The translations under genes and the position numbers were made by a program. 64,000 bases of DNA, taken from NCBI RefSeq assembly GCF_000524195.1, contig NW_020170556.1, positions 1-64,000 on the forward strand, written 5' to 3'. The notes beneath the pieces were generated by a model that was not told where the DNA came from, searched no databases, and was given only the letters and a program-made list of their open reading frames with translations. Origin of the DNA: Echinococcus granulosus. Lineage: Eukaryota; Platyhelminthes; Cestoda; Cyclophyllidea; Taeniidae. Below are positions 1 to 12,400 of the stretch, one piece after another (the first letter of the stretch is position 1; every line of letters starts with the position of its first letter).

Positions 1-32
1 GCATCCGCATCTGCCTCTGCGTTCGTTCTTAC

Positions 33-428
33 CTTCTCGTCTTCGAATTTGTCTTCTTTGTTATTTTGTCTTGAGGAAATTATCAGATTTTCTTTGCCTC
101 TGTTTGGATTTTTTTTGATTATGTCATTCGTGTTGTCATCATCGTCTTTTATTTCCAACCCATGTGATAGATTTATTTGTTTGAAAATTTCAAATGTTCT
201 GCACTGATCAACGTCAGCGTGTATTTTGTATTCCTTTTCTGTGGCTTCTTTGTTTAGCTTCGCTTCACTAGAACAGGAGTTTCTATACGCCCACTTAGGT
301 GCTCCCCATCTTTCATCTTTATTTTTACTAGGTCTGTCATTACCCAGATTTAGGTCATCAATCGCGCCGCTATCCGGTGACTTAACCTGACCCACTGACT
401 CTCGTTCCCTTGCTCGAACAGAATCAGA
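33..428 (-). CDS. MACF1/DST-like: Spectraplakin exon 25 (acidic/charged linker)
   Basis: Phase-0, 132 codons starting [20 protein letters not shown] and very rich in Lys, Glu, Asp and Asn. The acceptor is CCTAAG; a strong donor AAG|GTAAGA at 31-32 ends it, although the frame stays open to the window edge. No domain is visible. It is probably the end of the disordered region before the rod. Confidence 0.75.
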
Positions 429-3400
429 CTTAGGCTAAACAAATGCATGGGTCCAGCAAAGGAGCCATTTACAGATATCATAAATAATCACACAATTTGA
501 CAAAGCAAGCACAGTGTATGGGATTAGCAAGCAAATACGCAAAATACAAAGAAAATACCGCGTTTGAGGATTATTTGGGTAAGACAGAAAAAGAAGATAA
601 ACAGAAAGATTAGTTTAGAAACGGTTGCGCTAAACAATAAAAGCATGGATTATCGAAATGCACCAATCGGTGTAGGGAAGTGACTTACCGACCGTCGAGG
701 AGAATCGCAAACGTTCTGCCCTGTTTCCAAAGACTGAATTGGTTTTCCTTCTTGAATTAGGTCAACTTTTCCTTGATTCCTCAAGACTTCAATTGGTTGA
801 TCGTCCCTCTCTCTACTTTTAACCTCCTTTTGGGTCTCCGGGAGATCATCTTTTGCCTGGTTCGGGTCATGAGATGCGAGCTGGTCGTTAAAAGTCCTGT
901 TTCTTGGTAACTCTTCACCTTTTTGAGGGGATTTAGACCCAGGATCTTCGAAAGAGTTGGATTCAGGGATCAATAAATCATCAAAATTTGCGGGAGGTTG
1001 GAATTGCTGTTGCTGTTCCACGAGGTCGCATTGCCTCTCATTTGATAGATCGCCCGTTTCACCCATTCGTAGAAAAAGCCTATTTTCTTCCAAAATCTCT
1101 CCACTTTTGTCCTTCTTCTTAAGATTTGTGCCCGTTGTAAGAGCTTTTTCTGGTTCCAGGGTTACGTTAGCACTCTCACCTATCTCTAGTGATTTGTTTT
1201 GCGTCTCTGAAGACGGTGGGCTGGATTCGAACTTGTCTTTAGCTGCGTTATAAGCCATTATGCCAGCAACTACAGGAGCTCCAACTGCAGCTGTTAACAC
1301 ACCTCCAATATTTGTCAGTACCTTCTTTACGTCGAAGCCCTTTTTAGCTTCCTTTGAGGTGTCCGCCAGATTAGCGACTGAAGATGGTGCATGTTTAGAA
1401 AGTGACTGTTGGTTTAAAGCAACAGCTCCTTGAGTAACAACGGAATTAATGGGTTCTCCCTTTGACATTTTATTAAGATTGTTTTCAGGACCTAAAAAAC
1501 CCGATTCAAGAGGCTCTTCGGCATTTTGATCAGCCCCGGATATCACTGAAGATTCAATATGTCCAGCGTTCTTTATCAAATCAACTTCATATCTCAATTT
1601 ATCATCCCGCAAAGTAGCAGAATCGCTACTTCCAGGCGGCTTTTGGCTTGTCGCCTCGGATAATTCCATAGTAGGATCTGCTACATGTTTCTGTTCATCC
1701 ACCTTGTTGACAGAAATTGAAGAACCAGGCGCCTGCTTCTCACATTGGTCCGTTAACTCTGCCTTTCCTTCCTTCGTTTCCTGATTAGGCTCTTGTTTAT
1801 TTTCGGTGGTTCCAAACTGCAAGCCGTCTTCAGCAATGGATGGAGTCTTTTCGACAAAGTGCTCTTGGGAATCTTCAACATTGAAATTTACAGAAGTATC
1901 TTCACTCGGATACATTGTTCCACCTTTCAACAGTATCCTTTCGCATTTTGCTTCATCCTCAGAGTCAACTGAATGCAAATGATCTTGGGCTATAGGCGAA
2001 GACTTGACGGTGGAATACTTTTCTGGATCACTGGTCTTCTCTTTACCTTCTCCATTCGCTTCCCATCCTTCTGTTGATGGAGAAGTTCGCTTTAGCTCCA
2101 TCCCGTGCTCCCTGGATGAGGGTGTGGAATAACCTTGTTCTTCCAAAGGGGATCGCTCTTCACCGTTTGTCTCAGGAACCTCCATACTGGCCAAGTGAGA
2201 AGGCCGTGATAGATCTTCGTCCTGATCTATAAACTCCATCCCCTCAATACTAGTTCCCAAATTCTCCCTTTCATCATTTTCTCCTATTTTTTGGACATCA
2301 TGTCCAGATCTTTGTCCATCCTCAGCACTAATTGAGTGCGAGACATCTTGTGTTCCAAAAATACTATTTTCGGCAGAAATTAAAGATCTGGGTAAATTTT
2401 CGTCATTTCGATCCAGAAATATTGTCCCTTCATTGGCTGTCCCCAAGTTGTCCATTGGCATTTGACTAATTTCTGATCTCAATGCATCATCAGTATCCAC
2501 AGGACTTATTTCATTGTCCGTTTCAAAAGCAGTCTTTTCGTCATAACGCCGTTGCAATTCTTTGCCGTCAGCTGGAACAGAAGACCCGGATATGTCTGTA
2601 CTCCTCGATTTTGCGTCTTCAACATCATCATTCACAAGTTTAGTCTCGTCATCCCTTTTCGCCGCATCGTCAGTGCTGATTTTATCGCCATTTGGAACAA
2701 AAAGCCTTTTGGATTCTTCAGAGGATTTAGTTGTAGTATCTGCATAAATAGGACCAGAGGCAATAAGATTTTCTTCGACTGTAGGAGACTGAATTTGGCT
2801 GTGAGAAGCATTACCACGCTTAATCTTTTCCTTGATTGACTGGTAAGCCAGTGTACCACCAACACCAGCAGCACCGAGTGCAACAGCAAGGCCTGTTCCC
2901 ACTTTAGCCGCGGCATCGGCCAAATCGGATCGCAACTTTTTGGTGTCAAGGCCGATTTTTTCATGTTTTTTAGCATTTTCCATAGCTTCATCAAATATCT
3001 TTCCCCTGGCTTTGCCCTTGCCTTCAAGAGGATACTCCTCTTCGATGAGAAATCTCTCATCATTTACTTCCTGACCTTTAGACGTATTCGTGACCTGGAG
3101 TTCCCCTGTCATAGGAGTCATGGCAAAACTGCCATCCGTCACGGGCGACAGAGGAGTGGATTGATTTTGTCCAGAGCATGCCTGTGTTGATGGTTCCTGA
3201 CTGTCTTCCAAACAGGCCAACTGTACTATATAGGGCACATTAATGGGTTCCCCACTTTTCAAGATGACATTAAGTGTGGAAGTCTGATGGGTGACGGGGT
3301 CTCTAATAACTGTTCGATCGGCATCAATCAAACCTGCGCTGACGGCTTCCTTTAGAAGGAGACGATGCCCAGTGTAAGGATCATTTACAAACCCAGTTTG

Positions 3401-6400
3401 TCTGTCAACCCAACTAAGACTAACAGCGGTTTTGAGATCCACAGGGGTAACAAGAATAGGTGATGGTATTGAATCGACTGAAGTCTTAACAGTTACGTGA
3501 GGTGGTGGATGAGTTACACCACCACTGTCGTCAATATCCTCCTGTAGTTCAATACACAATGAACGATTGAAAAGCAGCTCATTTACAACATTCTCCGGAT
3601 TCGATGGGATTAATTTATCCACTGGAAGATACTCCTGCGATGTTCTAAAATAAATAACTGTTCTTTGCCCACACAGAGGTCCTTCAAGAAAGGCATTTAG
3701 AATTGAGACATAGTTTTCGATCTGTGGATTGAAAACTGTTCTACTCTGAGGGTTGATCAAATGAAGACTTTGAGCCGCAGCGTAAGGAATCCTCTGACCA
3801 CGATTCACTCTTTTGCGACCGAAAGGCTCCACCTCTTCGGGCAGCAAAATGGTAGCCATTGGCCAATGCACCCAAACTTCTATAGGGGTAGTCCCATCAT
3901 TCAAATAGTGCGCTACACTTCTGTAGTACCCTGTTCGTTCATCCTGAACTAGAGAGATCTCTTCGTCAATTATCTTCAGTTCAATAGCCTCCTTCAGAGT
4001 GATTCGTTGCATCGTTTGAGTTGTGATGATCCCCGTCGATGGGTCGAAACGTCCTGCCTGAATGGCTCGTGCAAGGCTCATTTTTTCGCCTGACAACTTC
4101 TCATTTGGTTGTTCGCCTTTCTTTTGTTTTAGTTTCAGAGTAAGTTTTGCTAAACTCATCTTTTTATCCCCCTTTGTGTGTTTTATTCCATGATGTACTA
4201 TGATAGACTGAAGGCGCGAGTAGTCTTCCGGTGAGATATTCTCAGACACCTCACCATCAGCTGCATTCGCGTTATTTGTCATAAGAATCTTCAATAGCTC
4301 ATTTTTCCAATCCGCCTCCGATACAAACCTTTTGGCCCTCGCTATGGTGTTAGCAGCCTCTAAAACACGTGCAAGGGAATAATAACGAGTTCCAGAGTTG
4401 CTAGCGTCCAAGCCACCACCACCGATTCGAACAATGATGGAGTTAGGGTCCACAAATCTCTGTTCTACAGCTTCAATGAGGTTCACTTGGGAGACAGAAC
4501 CACAGGCACTTCTAAGGCCACCGCTGTGGGAATCGATCCAACCGCGTCGGAGGGCCGTGGCCAGACTCAACCGGTGGGCCGGTTGGGGTTCACGACGAGT
4601 TACCTCAATAGTAGGAATGTTTTGTGATACAAGACGCCGGACCAGAGGCAGTTTGATTGCCGAAATCGCTGTTCCATCGGTCATTGTGACGGGCGCAAGG
4701 TTACCCAGGAGATGTAAATCAAGAGGTAGTTTGGAGTTTTTGACCACGACCTGTGCAAAACGGAAAACAAGTACGAACTGAATTCAGTGAAATATCCTGC
4801 TCAGGTAAACTTTGGCAATATTTTAATCAGAAAGTAAGAGATATAAGAAACGTTCCCAAAATGTAAGAAGATTTTCTAAGTGGATAAGAGTTAGATATTT
4901 TGCTTTTACTAGCTAAATACCTACATTTGCGTATCCAGATTTAACGGTCTCTTCCTGTTGAACAAACAAGTCTACTTTTTGCTTGAATGCAACATTCGAT
5001 GACCGAACGGCGAAGTCGCCTTCTACGGTGCGATAGTGAATGAAATCAAAAGGTCGAGTAGCAAGATCTTCACAGGGTGGACGCAGTTGTGGAACAACTC
5101 GGATCAAGCCCTGCTGATGCGCGTCCTCAAGAGTGATGGTTTCTTCCGTTCCCGTGTGGTGATAAAGCCCGTGGACAGGGTCTATGAGGTTTGAAGCCAG
5201 TGCTTCTTCCACTGGAATCAATGTCTTTGCGTTGACATCGAAGATTCCCTCCACGAGGTAGACGTCATGCCTCTTGTGAAAGATCTCAAGCCAGTAAGTC
5301 GTCTCACCAGTCTGTTTAACCTCCAATTTTGTAAAGATAAGGCCAACTATGACACTCTTTTCCAACGCTTCTCCGGCTGTGATCATGGCCCCGGAATCTG
5401 AGTCATAAACGAGGTTTCGTTGGACGTCCACTCGACCCTCACGAATCATCGTTCTTGTGATGGCTGTCTCCACACGAAGGGACTGTTTCGGTGAGGTGAG
5501 GTAGAAGCCCGAAACCACACAGTATCGCGTAGGCTTGCGTGTTAGAGGTCTGCGCTTCATTTGACTCTGATCCAAAGGCACTGAAGGTGAGATCTTTCTT
5601 CGTCTGCGACGACGAGATCCACCAGTCACAAAGTAGTCTCCCACGTCGTTGGAAGTTGACAGGAGAGACCGTGTGCTCCCCGTCGATCGATGGGAAGAGA
5701 TTGTGTTGTAGGCACTTTGAACCTCCACCGCTTCATCAGTCTGGAGAGTTAAAAGATAAGTGAATAAATTTTTAACATGTGGTACCCTTGGCTTTGTGAA
5801 GAATGCAAGAGCTTGAACCACTGCTGTATGCTAAACTTACCGCATTTCCGATCACTGCCAGGTTATCATCGATTTTGCTCTTCAGCGCTTGGAATTGCGT
5901 GTTTAGATTAGCCACAGAAGTCCCCAGAGAAACGAGATCTATTACCCCAATACCAGGTGGTCCAACAAATCGTGTGCTGGCGGTTTCCATGGCGGCGAAA
6001 GTAAGACAGCTGACCGCGCGTTTGTAAGCATCCCCTCCACCTGCCGAGTCCTGCAAACAGAAATCTTGCTTACTGGCATATGCCTTAAGTGAAGTTGATT
6101 TAGGGATAAAAATGGCCCTTGAATTGTTACCTTGTCTGGATCGTAAAAGGATGGCCTAATGCCTGTATTGTGTACCGTATTTGGAGGGGAATGAAGCTAT
6201 TGGGTAATCGGACATGAGATTCACAACTTTTGATGTCCAATACGTCTCGTTTTAAGTAAAATGAAAAACGCTGAAGTCCTTCCTTTTAGCATGATATTTA
6301 TAGGTATTTTTGAAAGAATTTGCGGATTTTCAGTGGACAAAGATACAAACTATGGAAATGCGCAACGTAATCATCAGTGAGTATAATTTAACGAGCTACG

Positions 6401-9400
6401 CCAATGGTCCGAACTAAGATCAAGGCGGGTAAGAACTAACAGAAAGTAGCCCAGGCAGATGTGAATGCACATCAAACGCGCACGAATTGCCAGCTATGTT
6501 TGAATTGCGACACTACAACAGCAATTGTTGAAATAAAGAAATAAGGTAGAATTTACTACCAACTATATAATCATCTCGTACTTAAAGTGTTTGCACTGGG
6601 AAGTCCAGGGGACAATCAACCACTGCAATCCGGGTGTTTTACCATTCTTAGACATCTGCTCTAATGCTGCAAATCTGATCAATTTGTTCAGGTCACGACT
6701 AGGCATAAACAGTTAACATAGCCTGATAACGAAAACATCTGTGAAGTGAGGCTTGGATAACGAAAGCGGGGCCTTACATTCAGGACGCTGATGGAACATG
6801 CACCTAGATACCGAGGTGATGATATCAAAATGCACATTGTTTAAACTGTAAACAATGAATTGTTTTTAGGAAGCTCCTCGTGAGATAATAGCTTCGCACT
6901 AAAAATGCTTTACGGTTAAACAATGGAACTGGCCCAATATTTACGAGCCATAGCTGTTCGAGATCAAAGTTTGTGAATCACTGTTCCGTTGCTTATAAGA
7001 ATACAGGTTAGGCACGCACGCCTTACCTCTAGTGAGCGGGCTAAAAATTCGCAGGTTTGATTGAGCTCCTTCAACTTGGCTTCGCAGTGCACGGCTTCGG
7101 CTGAAGCGCGCTCCAGATTCCTCGCGGCAGTACTGGAGGCGAGATTCCCATGAGATCTGTTCTTGAGTCGCATTTCCACGGCTTCAACAAGGTCTGATGT
7201 CTCCCTCAGCCATAGAGTCAAACCTCGTCGCAAAGTGATTGCCGTTTTGTAGTTTTGAGATATTTTCACTAATTCCTGGTTCCTGAAGGAGCGATGAAGA
7301 GATCTCTTTTACCGTGTCTACGACGGTCCTAATACCATGGTCACGTTAAAGTGAAAGATGCTCTTTGACTATGACTTCATTTTGTTTAGGTGAATAAGTT
7401 CACACAGTTATCACTGTTCTCAAACTGCATCTCTCAGGCTCAGAATGCAATGCCTAACAACTGTGCCATTTCTTTGGCAGGGGCTTCTCATTTGCAATCA
7501 AATAATATCAAAAAAATTACCACTCGTCTCAAGGAGAGCTTACATCAAGTCTATCTGATTAATCAGATTGCCCAATCGTCTATTGACAGAAAAGATGGAC
7601 TTCTCCAAAAGTGACGTATTTGGAGGTGGAAGACGGTGATTGCCCGCACTGGTACCTTTGGTGACGCCTTGTGTCGACAGAGCGGTAAGATGATGAGGCA
7701 ACTGTTCAAGCATTTTTCGCAACCCACCCAGCGCCAGTGTCACATTCTAGGAGGTCACAAATAAATGCTGTTTAAATTCACCCTCACTTTGTAGGCAGTA
7801 TTGCCACTTCGTCAATGCCACCCTAGCAAAAACATTTAGCAAACTGCCTTATACCTGAATACATTGCGACTATTTTAGCTTGTCGGATTGCCTCATGGCT
7901 TACCGTTTTAGTTTTTGAAAAGAAGGCTAATCGAGCAAATAAGAATGGAGTGTTCTACTACTCATAGTCTTGTTGTGCAGCATTATGATCATCTATTCCA
8001 ATTAATCACTCGGTTACAGCAGGAAATTGACTACTGCAACCAAGTGAAGTTTCTCAGTCGTTACGTATTCACCAAACCTATAAAGCATAGAAACCTATGG
8101 AAAATACTCTATTCTTATTCCTACTGTCTAGACGTATCTAGTACTGGCGGTACAAAAAATATCACGAGTTGAGGTCAAATTTGTCACTTGCGTTCATTTA
8201 GTGCTGCACTTCCTGTTCTTAGTATAAAGTAACACTAATTCATATTCAAAAAATCACATCTAAATCACCGGTAGTTGTCTTTACAAAAGTGTACTGTTAA
8301 TTCTGTCACCATTTTCAAGCGCCTCAAATGCCATTTAGCCCTGTTGGACTGGCAATAATCCATCAGGCTGGAATGAATGTCTATTTTTGATTCTAGTGCC
8401 CAATTCTTTTGCACTGATATAATAAAAACATACACTGTCATTTCTCTCTTGATTACGCCATCTAGATTTAATCAGATGCCACCGCACTGACAGCGCCTGT
8501 TTTCAATTATTCATGCCACATTGTAGTGGAGGTCTGAAGTGAAGGGTTTTGACTTGTCAACAGGCGAGACTATAACAACGTGCAATAGAAGAATCCAGCA
8601 AAGAATACGGTGGCTCGTGATAACTCTGTCCTACTCTTAGACTACACCCTGATCAAGCAATTCAGAGTATGTACATCGAAGATTAACTCATGCGTCGTAT
8701 TTTAGGAACTAGTGTGTGAAGATAGATGACTGAACTGTTTCGAATTTCGGCACTATGGTCTGTTTATCAGAAGTGTGAAATCCCTATTCTCGTACCTTTA
8801 ACTGGTCATGAATATCCTGAACATTGTTGGCTTCCATTTCAGAGACATCGCTGCGTAATGAGGACTTGGAACTTGAGAGATTCTGTTGCGGTGAATGGAT
8901 CCGAGCGGCAATTCCCACCACTTTCAGCTCGGCCCCAGCCAGTTCGCGCTGGAGACTGTCGAGACGCGTGAGGATCGCGTCCACTTCGGCTAAGCGGTGA
9001 GCAGTCGCCTTCCCCGCATTGGTCAGTTCATTCGCCGCGGCCAGCAATGCAGCACAACCCGACTTGTCAATGGTCGACCCTCTGGACGCTGACCCCTGCT
9101 CGTCCGGCATGCGTTCCAAGTGATCTCTAATTTGATTCACGGATCGAGACCACTCCTAGGTGTAAAATTAATGTAAAATTAACCAATATGAGGGCCAAGC
9201 ATCAAACATTGAATTGACGCAAAAGTGGACTCACTTTGTGCTCCTTCAGCACAACCTCCAAAGTGGATAACTGATTGGGGAGTACCTGCCCGGTTCTCTT
9301 CCTTAGATGATCAGCTAACGCGTTGAGTGTGGTCTCAATGCGTTTGAGATCGGTGGTTTCATTCTTTTCGATGGGATCTACTGCACTGCCATTCCCATTT

Positions 9401-12400
9401 GGCAAGGACTTGAAGCACTGCTCGCTCTCCTGCTGGAATACCTCAACTTCCTGGACCGGCTTATTCGCCAATCGCATTCCAACTAGGTGACGTTGAGTAT
9501 CCTCATGCAGTTGCTATATCAACAGAGTTGGGGACAGGCTATTTGAGCATGCAACCTCAACATGGGCCCTTGGTTAATGAAATTCGACAAGATTACTTGA
9601 TTGGTATATCCAGGACAAACATGCCTACTGAAAGCAAATAAAACCCTTAGCTAGGCTTTAAAGAGGTGTTGAAGTGAACTTGACCTTTATTTGTTATCTG
9701 GAGCTGTTTTAGAGGCTTTCTGCAGGTCATGTACTTGAAATATTCATGGAAATGCGACAAATTTTATCGCGCCGCTTGGATTTGATTTTAGAATAGTTAA
9801 TTGTTGTCGCGCAGACAAAGGATGGCAAAAAATTTTTGCTTTGTACTCCATTACGTCGTCACCCTTCACAATGTTAGGCGGTCCACTGATCTAGCGGACT
9901 TGCATTCTGTCATGTGGAAACAAAATATGCTAGCATTTTTCCAGATTTTTTTGAATGAATAACATTCACACTTTAAGGAAGATTACTGAAATTTGCTCGA
10001 ATTCGTTTTCATGATATATTTGATAAAAATACAAACTCAGGCATGCGTTTTACGAGTTTTAGTTACTGAATACCCCCAACTCAATCTTTTGCTCAAAATC
10101 ATTTTAACAACTCCACAAAATGCAATAATTTTGAATGATCCTTACCCTAAACCCTGATACAAAACAAATTTAATATTTTCGAGTTATTTAACAGTTTCTC
10201 AAAGGGCAATTAAGTGTAAATATTAAAGTGAAATTCAGTGGGCATTTACCCGCATAAGTTGTTGCCCTTCGGCAGCTGAAAGATTGGGCAATGTTCCAGG
10301 CAGAGCTTGCATCGTAGCCCTCAATAAACGACCATGAAGATTCAGCTCTGTGTCGGCCCAGAGAACTTGCAGACGCTGAAAACGCGCGACCACATCCTGA
10401 GCCCTCGTTTTGGCTTCCAGACAGGGATGCGCCGGCAAGAAACAAACGGCTGGAGCTTCTATCTCCTCTCCGTTTGAGTGCCTTAACTGTAGGTAACAAG
10501 AAAAATACAAGGCATGAATTTTCTACCGACTTATCAGTGGTTCCGTCTGTTCATTTTGTTAGGAAAATCGTTTTACCTCCAGGGTAAATTCACTTGGTTT
10601 TGCGAAGATTGTCATTCGCTCGCCCTTTTTAAAGTTCCCAGATGGCCAAGTGATGATGGCTGGATCACTTTGTTCTGGAGCCAGTTCCATATAGTGAGGT
10701 TCACTGTTGGGTGCGAAGAAGCAGATGGAAATTACCGTCTCGTGAGGATCGTTTCGAAAGGCCAAATCAACAATTTCGTCACTCGTTTCGACCAACTTGT
10801 CCACAAGAAAACCTTGTCCTCTAATCACCTCGCCCATATCCTTCAGTAATTTGAAAAAAGCAATGAAATCGGCGCGTTAATAATATTCAGTCGAGTGGAT
10901 AATGAAAGAGTTTTTAATGCTTACAGCAATCTTCTTCATAAATTCACTGGCAATTTCAACGGTGATATTCCCTGAGGCTGAAGTCAAATTCATGTCATTT
11001 ATCTCTTTCATTTTGGTGGTAAGGAAGGTCTCAACTTCTTGTGCTTCGGTGAAGAACTGCTGGAACCTGACAGTTTGATCGAGACGGGTTTCAAGGCAGT
11101 GGGTCAATTGAAGTAGCCATGCCCAATGACTGTCCAGTGAGGTTAAGTAAGTCTGTAGGAGGAGACCGAGTACACTTTATGCCACGGGATATAGGAGATG
11201 GATACCAAGATAGACCGTTTGCTTTTTCTTTACCTTTAATTAAACACTTTGGTGGCAGCACGTATCCAAAACAAGCCAAAAATGTACCTCTTTGTGTTGA
11301 TCCCGATTTCTCAGTTCTTAGCTAATGGAGATTCTGCACTTTAACCCATTTTAAGAGGAATGAAAACATGGTCTCCACTTTCTTATCCCAGCAGATGTCT
11401 GGGTGGCTAGCGCAAGTCTCGCATTCAATGTGGACAACCATTATTGCGATAGAAAGCGGGACTTTTTATAAACGAAAGGAAAAGTACTCACCTGAATTAA
11501 ATCGAAAGACGGATGGCCCTCAAGGTGCAAAGAAGAGCCGAGGGTACTGATTTCGTTAAACTGGTGTTCCTGAGATTGAATTTCTCTAAGGAGACCCTAA
11601 ATTCCACAAAACAAGTAAGTTAGACGGAAAGTCCGGGCTGAATTTCCGGCACAACAATAAGGAGTACGCCGAGGGGATGAGGCGTTGTTATTTATCCATA
11701 CCCAAGTTAAGCCGAATATTGTTAAACCAAAGGAAGCATCGCCTTATAAAATATCTCATGCCATGACACGTCACTAACGCTATTTAAGTAACCAAAAGGG
11801 AAATTGGATTGTGCGTTTCTTTGTGCCCCTGTTCAGCCCCGAGCTATTCCGACCATAACTTTCCTGCTAATTTCCTTCCGTTCAGTTATCGGTGTGAAAG
11901 AGACACAAGAGGTGACAATTTTTTCTGTTTAAATTTTTCCACCATTCCAAAGAAGCACAATGCACATATACAACATTTGGTACTCACTTGAACGAGGTTA
12001 AAATTGGACTAGAAATAGAGGGGAAAGTAATTGTTCAAATAATCAGTAATAAATCATGAAGTGAGGGGAATGTTTATTATCTTCGGAAGAAACTGGCTTG
12101 AAAGTTGAGGATTACTCCACCGCTTTTCCTTGCCGAAATAGTGTAAGAGCAAGATGGAGAAACGATGATTAGAGAGAAGGGGGGAAAAGTTTTGAAAAGT
12201 TGTTTAAAGATGAGTGATTATTCGGCGTTTTTGGTGGTCCAGAATTGAAGTAGAATCATTCATGATCATTTCATGGACAGATTGGACAAAACTACGAGTG
12301 AACATGTAGACAGTTTGACCAGTTGGTCAACAGAGATAAATGCCTCTTTCTTGCCCGGTAAGGCACCCTACCATGTGCCGGTTGTACAAGTGAAAATCCC

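Noticed and set aside
957..1253. Plus-strand ORFs opposite the giant minus-strand exon (also 2552-2839, 2963-3190, 4398-4781)
   Set aside because: They overlap a coding exon with clear plakin repeats on the other strand and have no domain of their own.
7390..7614. Plus-strand ORF over spectraplakin exon 20 and its intron
   Set aside because: It overlaps a real minus-strand exon and has no motif.
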